Below are positions 57,687 through 64,000 of a stretch of 64,000 nt of DNA, one piece after another. The stretch's first letter is position 1. Each line of letters begins with the position of its first letter. This DNA comes from Mariniphaga sp041687215 (GTDB lineage Bacteria; Bacteroidota; Bacteroidia; Bacteroidales; Prolixibacteraceae): the NCBI RefSeq assembly GCF_041687215.1, contig NZ_JAWLCI010000015.1, positions 1-64,000 on the forward strand, in the 5' to 3' direction. The position numbers were made by a program, and so were the translations under genes. Below the pieces are notes generated by a model, which was not told the DNA's origin, ran no database searches, and saw only the letters and a program-made list of their open reading frames with translations.

Positions 57687-59220
57687 CTCCTGCTTCAATT
57701 TTTTTTGCCTGCTCCAAAGTTATTCTTTTTCCGTTAAAATACGGTACAACTATCGCATCTTCTATTCCTTCCTGCTTCACCTGGTTGCGCATTTTTTCCG
57801 CATCCTCCAAATTGGTAAGGTTTCCGGTAGTATAAACTACTACTCCCTTTTCATCAGTATAATTTTCAATCCGTCGAATGAGTTCTAATTTATTATACAA
57901 TCGTTGCCGGTATGCGGGAACTCCCCGGCTGTAGGCGCCAATTTGTATTTTATAAAGCAGATTGTCAGTGGATTGACGCGTATCTGCAGATTTTGGTTCA
58001 AACATTTCTGATACTGCCAGCGGGAGTATTACAATTGAATCTTTTTCTGGATTGGTTTGTTCCGGCTCTGGTGTTTCACCTCTCAAAACCGATTTGATTT
58101 TTTCATTTTCAACCTGAAAATTATAAACTGCAACTGATCCGGCATTGTTCCAGAACAGTGTTTCAGCATTTCTGGCGGTAGCAAATTTTTGGTTTACTTC
58201 ATTCCGAAGACTGTAAGAATCCGTTTCCAGAGCCAGAATCTTTTCACCCAAATTTGCTTTAATTTCAGGATTTGATTCTTTTCTGTAAACTTCACGTAAT
58301 TTATTTACTTCCATAAGTTTTTGATCCAATTCTTTTTTCAGTGCCTGGCCCTGTTCAAATAATTGTTGCCCTTCATCTGTCTGAAACTGCGAACTGAAAA
58401 AATAGCTGATGTTGTTGTTTACCTGAAATGTAATTTGTTCACCTTCCGGAAGTTCGTAAGTTGTTTTTACTCCGGGTAAATCGGGTAAAGCTTTTCGGCC
58501 AATGTTAAAATCAATGGATGAGCTGGAATCTTCAGTTTTTGTTTCAGTTTCCTTGCTGTCATTTTCCGGAGTAACTTCTGACTGTGGAATTTCATTTTCT
58601 TCCTGTTGACCTGCTTCAACCAATTCTTCATTTGGTGCCAAAGTTTCAGGTTCTTCTAAAAGGGCAGAAGATTCTTTTGTTTCCTGAGAAATTATTTCCT
58701 CATTTGCTATGTCGGTTTCTGTCTTTTCTTCTTTCTGTTCAGTGGTTTGCATACCTGCTGGTTCAACAAAAGGATTTTCCTGGTTGAAACATTGCTGAAT
58801 TTTTTCGGCAAGTCCCAGTTCCTGTTGTTCATTCTCAGGCACGCTTAATCTGAACTGGTTATAAAATTTCAGGGCCTGTTCCCAGTTACTCCTGGCGTGA
58901 TATTGCAATGCCAGATAATAATGAAGTCTGTCCGGAGTTACATTTTTCCCGGCCTGCTGCAAGTAATTTAAATCTTTGTCGCCAAAATGTCCGGTTTCGG
59001 TACGCGATGCACCATAATAATAATTTAACATCGGGTTTCCGGGGTCTTCTTCCAATAAAACTTTGAAAAATTTTTCTGCTTCCGCAAAGTTGCCGGCATC
59101 AAAAAGTTGCATGGCTCTTACTGCCGAAACATCCTGTTGCACGCCAAAAATTCTTCCATTCACCGAAAACAAAAGAAAAATGAAGCATGTTAACCTGGTA
59201 ATATTTTTAAAACTTTGCAT
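57676..59220 (-). CDS. Exported TPR protein with Glu-rich linker and SPOR-like end
   Basis: With the start at 59220 there is a signal peptide (to about residue 26), TPR units at about 30-140, a long acidic, disordered linker (about 155-235), a middle domain containing a coiled coil around 285-345, and a C-terminal region from about 425 (KIQIGAYSRGVPAYRQRLYNK) that reads as a SPOR domain, a binder of denuded peptidoglycan. The longer frame to 59274 adds 18 residues before the signal. Probably an envelope or septal protein. It heads the clpS-nfeD-floA gene string. Confidence 0.8.
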   Translation of the reverse strand: MQSFKNITRLTCFIFLLFSVNGRIFGVQQDVSAVRAMQLFDAGNFAEAEKFFKVLLEEDPGNPMLNYYYGASRTETGHFGDKDLNYLQQAGKNVTPDRLHYYLALQYHARSNWEQALKFYNQFRLSVPENEQQELGLAEKIQQCFNQENPFVEPAGMQTTEQKEEKTETDIANEEIISQETKESSALLEEPETLAPNEELVEAGQQEENEIPQSEVTPENDSKETETKTEDSSSSIDFNIGRKALPDLPGVKTTYELPEGEQITFQVNNNISYFFSSQFQTDEGQQLFEQGQALKKELDQKLMEVNKLREVYRKESNPEIKANLGEKILALETDSYSLRNEVNQKFATARNAETLFWNNAGSVAVYNFQVENEKIKSVLRGETPEPEQTNPEKDSIVILPLAVSEMFEPKSADTRQSTDNLLYKIQIGAYSRGVPAYRQRLYNKLELIRRIENYTDEKGVVVYTTGNLTNLEDAEKMRNQVKQEGIEDAIVVPYFNGKRITLEQAKKIEAGDDI

Positions 59221-59347
59221 AATTTCAATTTGTATTTTTTTCAAATACCCTGTAAAATTACAAAAATTGTGCAATGCGGTACATTCGGCAGATTGGAAAC
59301 AGCAGGATTCTGTTGATAAGTTACTTAACTTTTATTATTAAATAACG

Positions 59348-59355
59348 TATATTTG
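59348..59355 (+). promoter_or_regulatory. Candidate promoter -7 box of bcp-recA
   Basis: TATATTTG (TAnnTTTG), 28 bases before the bcp ATG. The next gene, recA, follows bcp by 12 bases without a visible promoter. Confidence 0.5.
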
Positions 59356-59383
59356 TAACTCTTCGAAAAAAAAATAAAATAAC

Positions 59384-59848
59384 ATGACAGCATTAAAAGC
59401 AGGAGATAAAGCTCCTGATTTTTCAGGAATTAATCAGGATGGCAAAGAAATTAAATTAAGTGATTTTTCCGGTAAAAAACTGATACTCTATTTTTATCCG
59501 AAAGATGACACACCGGGATGCACTGCTGAATCGTGCAACCTGAATGACAATTACAACGATTGGCTCGAAAAAGGTTTTGAAGTAGTTGGCGTTAGTCCCG
59601 ATGGTGTGGAATCGCATCAAAAATTCAGGAAAAAATTCGGTTTGAAGTTTGACCTGATTGCCGATACCGAAAAGGAAATTTTACAGGCTTACGGAGCCTG
59701 GGGCGAAAAAAGTATGTACGGCAAAAAGTACATGGGAGTTTTAAGAACCACTTTTATAATTGATGAAAACGGAATTATTCAGGAAGTTTTTGAAAAAGTG
59801 AAAACCAAAGATCATACAAATCAAATTTTAGAAAGTATAAACCTTTAA
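59384..59848 (+). CDS. bcp: Thiol peroxidase (Bcp-type peroxiredoxin)
   Basis: Reduces hydrogen peroxide and lipid hydroperoxides using thioredoxin. Peroxidatic Cys46 and resolving Cys51 in TPGCTAESCNL, five residues apart, are the Bcp pattern. Length 154. It is 12 bases upstream of recA on the same strand, so oxidative defence and DNA repair appear co-transcribed. Confidence 0.93.
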   Translation: MTALKAGDKAPDFSGINQDGKEIKLSDFSGKKLILYFYPKDDTPGCTAESCNLNDNYNDWLEKGFEVVGVSPDGVESHQKFRKKFGLKFDLIADTEKEILQAYGAWGEKSMYGKKYMGVLRTTFIIDENGIIQEVFEKVKTKDHTNQILESINL

Positions 59849-59860
59849 CCTTTTCTGAAC

Positions 59861-60889
59861 ATGACGAAAGAAGAAAAAACACAGGTAAACAAGGAAAAGC
59901 TGAAAGCGCTTCAGCTTACCATGGACAAAATTGAAAAAAGTTACGGCAAGGGCTCAATAATGCGCATGGGTGACCGGGTTGCAGACGATGTTCCTGCCAT
60001 TTCATCAGGTTCCATTGCACTTGATGTGGCTTTGGGAATTGGCGGTTATCCGCGTGGGCGTGTGGTGGAAATTTACGGTCCTGAATCATCGGGTAAAACA
60101 ACACTTGCTATTCATGCCATTGCCGAAGCGCAAAAAGCCGGCGGCATTGCTGCCATTGTGGACGCCGAACATGCTTTCGATCCGTATTATGCCCAAAAAC
60201 TGGGAGTGGATATTGAAGAGCTGCTCATTTCGCAACCCGATAACGGAGAACAGGCCCTCGAAATAGTGGATAATCTGGTACGTTCAGGTGCTGTTGATAT
60301 TGTGGTGATTGACTCGGTTGCTGCACTCACGCCAAAAGCTGAACTTGAGGGTGAAATGGGCGATTCCAAAATGGGTTTGCAGGCGCGACTCATGTCTCAG
60401 GCTTTGCGAAAACTTACGGCTAATATCAATAAGACAAAAACCTGCTGCATTTTTATTAACCAGCTACGCGAAAAAATTGGTGTAATGTTCGGAAATCCCG
60501 AAACCACAACCGGTGGAAACGCTTTAAAGTTTTATGCTTCTGTGCGCCTCGACATTCGCCGCATTGGCCAGATTAAAGACGGCGAAGAAGCGATGGGAAA
60601 CAATGTGCGGGTGAAAGTGGTAAAAAACAAAGTGGCGCCGCCTTTCCGTAAGGCCGAGTTCGATATTCTTTATGGTGAAGGTATTTCCAAATCAGGTGAA
60701 ATCATTGATTTGGGCGTTCAATATAATATCATTAAAAAAAGCGGTTCCTGGTTTAGTTACGGCGATACCAAACTTGGGCAGGGGCGCGAAACGGTACGCA
60801 ACCTGATTCTCGATAATCCGGAACTGGCACACGAACTTGAAACAAAAATTCTGGAAGCTATCTCAGGAAAAACAACAACAACAGCTTAA
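59861..60889 (+). CDS. recA: Recombinase RecA
   Basis: DNA strand exchange and SOS signalling. Walker A GPESSGKT (73-80), the highly conserved FINQLREKIGVMFGNPETTTGG (about 203-224) and length 342. The C-terminal tail is short. No LexA-type box was recognised between bcp and recA. Confidence 0.97.
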   Translation: MTKEEKTQVNKEKLKALQLTMDKIEKSYGKGSIMRMGDRVADDVPAISSGSIALDVALGIGGYPRGRVVEIYGPESSGKTTLAIHAIAEAQKAGGIAAIVDAEHAFDPYYAQKLGVDIEELLISQPDNGEQALEIVDNLVRSGAVDIVVIDSVAALTPKAELEGEMGDSKMGLQARLMSQALRKLTANINKTKTCCIFINQLREKIGVMFGNPETTTGGNALKFYASVRLDIRRIGQIKDGEEAMGNNVRVKVVKNKVAPPFRKAEFDILYGEGISKSGEIIDLGVQYNIIKKSGSWFSYGDTKLGQGRETVRNLILDNPELAHELETKILEAISGKTTTTA

Positions 60890-60911
60890 TAAAAGTAAAT
60901 TGACAGATATT

Positions 60912-60950
60912 GCCGGATGATCCGATTCTGTCGTTTCATCCGGTTTTTTT
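60912..60950 (+). terminator. Terminator or attenuator before thrA
   Basis: Eight-base stem CCGGATGA (60913-60920) / TCATCCGG (60936-60943) with a 15-base loop, then seven T. It ends 18 bases before the thrA ATG and no TAnnTTTG box lies between, so it is either the recA terminator or a leader attenuator of thrA. Confidence 0.75.
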
Positions 60951-60968
60951 ATTTTAAAGTGAAATGAA

Positions 60969-63392
60969 ATGAAGGTTTTAAAGTTTGGAGGAACTTCAGT
61001 AGGCTCGGCTGCCACTATCAGAATGGTAAAGGAAATTGTCCTTCAGCAAAAAGAAGATACCATCGTTGTGGTTTCCGCGCTTGGCGGTGTAACCGACCTC
61101 ATTCTGAATGCTGCACGAATTGCTTCAACCGGAACGGACGATTTTCATCCTCTGCTTGCAGAAATTAAAAACCGGCACAAGCAAGCCATTAACGAACTTT
61201 TTAACGGTTCGGGAGCTATGGTTTACATTGCCGAAGAATTACTCGATGAACTGGAGCAAATTCTGACCGGAATTACCCTTGTTGGCGAATTAACAGCAAA
61301 AACCCTCGACCGGATTGCCGGCATTGGAGAACGGATTTCGTCGCACCTGGTTGCACAATTTATTCCGGGCGCTGTGAGAATTGATTCTGCCGAACTGATT
61401 CAAACCGACAGTAATTTTGGAAAAGCCCGTGTAGATTTCGGAATTACCAACCAGAAAATAAAAAAGGAATTTGCTGAATTTACAGGAATTGCCATTTTGC
61501 CCGGGTTTATTGCCAAAAACGCCAAAGGCGAATTTACAACTCTTGGCCGAGGTGGCTCTGATTATACCGCAGCTATTATGGCTGCTGCTCTGAAAGTGGA
61601 TTCGCTTGAAATATGGACTGACGTGGATGGTTTTATGACTGCCGATCCGCGCGTTATCAGCAAGGCATACACTATTCCGGAGCTTACCTATTCAGAGGCA
61701 ATGGAACTTTCGCACTTTGGGGCCAAAGTCATTTATCCGCCAACCATTTTGCCGGTTTATCAAATAGGAATTCCCATTCGAATTAAAAATACCTTCAACC
61801 CCGAAAATGAGGGAACGCTTATATTAAGCAGTGCCAAAACTCCAAAAGAAAGGCCCATTAAAGGAATCTCTTCTATTTCCGGCATTTCGTTGGTTACCTT
61901 GCAGGGAATTGGTATGGTGGGAGTTACCGGTATTTCCATGCGTTTGTTTACCGCATTGGCCAGTGTGAGTGTAAATGTGATTCTGATATCACAGGCATCT
62001 TCAGAAAATTCCATTAGCGTGGCCATTGATGAGCATGCTGTTGAACTGGCTGAAAGCGCCATTCGTAATGAATTTGAAAAAGAAATTGAAACGGGACAGG
62101 TTAGTAAAATTGATATCGAAAGAGAATTATCGGTTGTGGCCATTGTGGGCGAAAACATGAAACACACTACGGGCATTGCCGGAAAATTGTTTTCCACCAT
62201 CGGGAAAAACGGGATCAACATCATTGCCATTGCGCAGGGTGCTTCGGAGTTGAACATTTCGTGGGTGGTAAAAACTCTTGAATTGCGCAAAACCCTGAAT
62301 GTGGTGCACGAATCGTTCTTCCTTTCCGAAAATGTGGAACTGAATGTGTTCCTTATGGGAGTGGGCACTGTGGGCAGTAGTTTGCTGCAACAGTTGCAAA
62401 AGCAGCAGCAAAAACTACTGGATGAAAAACACCTTAAAATGAAACTGACCGGCGTGGCCAACTCCAGAAAAATGGTTTTTCAGCGCGAGGGAATCGAAAT
62501 GAATTCTTTTAAAGAAATGCTGGAACAATCAGAAAAAAAATCGAGCCTGCAGGGATTTGTGGACGAAATGAAAGACATGAATATTTACAATTCGGTGTTT
62601 GTGGATTGCACTGCATCTGATGAGGTTTCAAATTTTTATAAAGAAATTCTGAGTGCCAATATTTCGGTGGTTACGGCCAACAAAGTGGCTGCCTCTTCAA
62701 CTTACGAAAACTATATCGGGCTCAAAAATATGGCCAAACAAAAAGGCGTTAAATTTTTGTTCGAAACCAATGTGGGAGCCGGATTGCCGATTATAAACAC
62801 CCTGAATGATTTGGTGAATTCAGGCGATCGGATTTTAAAAATTGAGGCTGTTCTTTCCGGAACCCTGAATTTTATTTTCAATACGATTTCGGAAGAACTT
62901 CCTTTGAGCAAAACCATCAGAATGGCAAAGGAACAGGGTTATTCTGAGCCCGATCCGCGAATGGATTTGAATGGTGTGGATGTGGCACGGAAAATACTCA
63001 TTCTTGCGCGTGAATCAGGTTATCCGCTTGAAATGGAAGATATTACCATTGACCGGTTTGTACCCGATGATTTTTTTGATGGTTCACTTGACGATTTTTG
63101 GAAGAATATTTCTCAACTCGATGTCGGATTTGAAGAAAAGCGAAAAAGACTGGAAACCGAAAATAAAAAGTGGCGGTTTGTGGCGCAATATGAAAACGGG
63201 AAAGCACTAATTGGATTGCAGGAAGTGGATTCACGGCATCCGTTTTATGATTTGGAGGGCAGCAACAACCTGGTGATGTACACCACCGAGCGGTATAACG
63301 AATTTCCCATGTTAATTAAAGGATACGGCGCCGGTGCTTCGGTAACTGCCGCCGGCGTTTTTGCCGACCTGATTAAAGTATCGAATATATAG
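60969..63392 (+). CDS. thrA: Bifunctional aspartate kinase / homoserine dehydrogenase
   Basis: The N-terminal aspartate kinase starts KFGGTSVGSA (5-14), with ACT regulatory domains at about 300-455. The homoserine dehydrogenase begins near 463 with the NAD loop GVGTVGSS, followed by TANKVA (about 577) and the catalytic Lys region. It performs the first and third steps of threonine and methionine synthesis. Length 807 is normal for the fused enzyme. The next gene, a proposed homoserine kinase, fits a threonine operon. Confidence 0.95.
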   Translation: MKVLKFGGTSVGSAATIRMVKEIVLQQKEDTIVVVSALGGVTDLILNAARIASTGTDDFHPLLAEIKNRHKQAINELFNGSGAMVYIAEELLDELEQILTGITLVGELTAKTLDRIAGIGERISSHLVAQFIPGAVRIDSAELIQTDSNFGKARVDFGITNQKIKKEFAEFTGIAILPGFIAKNAKGEFTTLGRGGSDYTAAIMAAALKVDSLEIWTDVDGFMTADPRVISKAYTIPELTYSEAMELSHFGAKVIYPPTILPVYQIGIPIRIKNTFNPENEGTLILSSAKTPKERPIKGISSISGISLVTLQGIGMVGVTGISMRLFTALASVSVNVILISQASSENSISVAIDEHAVELAESAIRNEFEKEIETGQVSKIDIERELSVVAIVGENMKHTTGIAGKLFSTIGKNGINIIAIAQGASELNISWVVKTLELRKTLNVVHESFFLSENVELNVFLMGVGTVGSSLLQQLQKQQQKLLDEKHLKMKLTGVANSRKMVFQREGIEMNSFKEMLEQSEKKSSLQGFVDEMKDMNIYNSVFVDCTASDEVSNFYKEILSANISVVTANKVAASSTYENYIGLKNMAKQKGVKFLFETNVGAGLPIINTLNDLVNSGDRILKIEAVLSGTLNFIFNTISEELPLSKTIRMAKEQGYSEPDPRMDLNGVDVARKILILARESGYPLEMEDITIDRFVPDDFFDGSLDDFWKNISQLDVGFEEKRKRLETENKKWRFVAQYENGKALIGLQEVDSRHPFYDLEGSNNLVMYTTERYNEFPMLIKGYGAGASVTAAGVFADLIKVSNI

Positions 63393-63429
63393 TTCAGAAT
63401 TCAAAGTTTAAAGTTCAGAGTTTTTAAAA

Positions 63430-64000
63430 ATGAAGCATTTAATTATACTTGGTGATGGAATGGCGGATGAACCGCTGGCTGATTTTGGTGGAAAAACGCC
63501 ATTGCAGATGGCTGAAAAACCACACATCGACTGGCTGGCAAAAAACGGGCAAACAGGCCGGCTGATTACTGTTCCCGACACCATGCACCCGGGCAGCGAA
63601 ATTGCCAACATGGCAGTTCTAGGTTACGATGTGGAAAAAGTTTACGACGGGCGCGGAGTGCTCGAAGCGGCCAGCATGGGCATTGAACTTCAATCCGGCG
63701 ATTTGGCCCTGCGCTGCAACCTACTCACTATCGAAAATGGAATTCTTAAAAACCATTCAGCCGGGCATATTTCCAGCGAAGAAGCTGCGGAGTTGATTCA
63801 TTTTCTGGATGAAAAACTGGGCAGTGATCAGGTGAAATTTTATCCAGGTGTTTCCTACCGGCATTTATTGGTGGTGAAAAACGGCTATAAAGAATTGAAA
63901 TGCACCCCGCCACACGATGTTCCGGGAACCCCATTTAAAGATGTTTTAGTCACTTCCACATCAATTAAAGCCATTTCAACAGCCCACCTGTTAAATGAAC
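63430..64000 (+). CDS. Phosphoglycerate-mutase-like proposed homoserine kinase, 3' partial
   Basis: 190 codons to the window edge, starting MKHLIILGDGMADEP. The alkaline-phosphatase superfamily metal site begins at Asp9. Ser56 in PGSEIANMAVLGYD corresponds to the catalytic Ser of cofactor-independent phosphoglycerate mutases. In bacteria lacking ThrB this family next to thrA is proposed to be the homoserine kinase. The gene starts 37 bases after thrA on the same strand, in a gap with short TTCAAAGTTTAAAGTTC-type repeats. The end of the protein lies outside the window. Confidence 0.87.
   Translation, partial: MKHLIILGDGMADEPLADFGGKTPLQMAEKPHIDWLAKNGQTGRLITVPDTMHPGSEIANMAVLGYDVEKVYDGRGVLEAASMGIELQSGDLALRCNLLTIENGILKNHSAGHISSEEAAELIHFLDEKLGSDQVKFYPGVSYRHLLVVKNGYKELKCTPPHDVPGTPFKDVLVTSTSIKAISTAHLLNE

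Noticed and set aside
60917..60967. Leader peptide of thrA
   Set aside because: The Phe-rich frame follows from the T run and has no Thr or Ile enrichment; I see no attenuator-type peptide.

Overview
The window is chromosomal DNA of a Bacteroidota bacterium, most likely an anaerobic or facultative marine or sediment member of the Bacteroidales/Marinilabiliales (the Prolixibacteraceae type is a guess). Evidence: a C-terminal type IX secretion sorting domain, a complete Bat aerotolerance operon, the moderately low G+C of the text, weak Shine-Dalgarno signals at most genes, and many copies of the Bacteroidota -7 promoter box TAnnTTTG. No rRNA, tRNA or CRISPR array was seen. The first gene (fasciclin) and the last gene (homoserine-kinase-like) are cut by the window edges.

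Layout. 1-13 kb: fasciclin adhesin end, murB, nucleotidyltransferase-mltG, a flavodiiron protein, a REP-associated transposase surrounded and invaded by its own palindromes, yaaA, an octaheme cytochrome with TPRs, a saccharopine-dehydrogenase-like enzyme, then a minus-strand operon histidine kinase-ybbR-coaE-djlA-like-MOSC. 15-24 kb: UDP-xylose synthase, an intact-looking IS1182-family element, a flavoprotein, ettA, a 2OG-Fe(II) oxygenase and a lone response regulator with a secreted protein. 24-27 kb: radical SAM enzyme, Doc-type toxin with antitoxin, and small DUF59, zinc-ribbon and DUF5320 proteins typical of anaerobes.

27-38 kb is the accessory heart. A LacI-type regulator with a perfect palindromic operator precedes same-strand genes for a GH140-like hydrolase, a GRP-family sugar transporter, ribokinase, an ADP-ribosylglycohydrolase-like lipoprotein, a collapsed nucleoside hydrolase, two further nucleoside-hydrolase-fold exported proteins, a GH10 enzyme and an M14 peptidase. 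Together they suggest outside-the-cytoplasm cleavage of ribosides, uptake of the pentose and phosphorylation to ribose 5-phosphate.

38-54 kb: PerM-like permease, CBM9-like protein, SNF2 helicase, then a minus-strand operon of about 10 kb, moxR-DUF58-membrane protein-batA-batB-batC-batD-batE, continuing into a NYN/LOTUS protein and pfkA. 54-64 kb: hsp20, truA, three tandem 175-bp repeats that look like three copies of a small RNA gene, floA-nfeD-clpS behind a TPR protein, bcp-recA, and a threonine pathway start (thrA plus a phosphoglycerate-mutase-like proposed homoserine kinase). The strongest unexplained signal is the small-RNA triplet at 55.4-55.9 kb, where hairpin variation keeps base pairing only in a minus-strand RNA.
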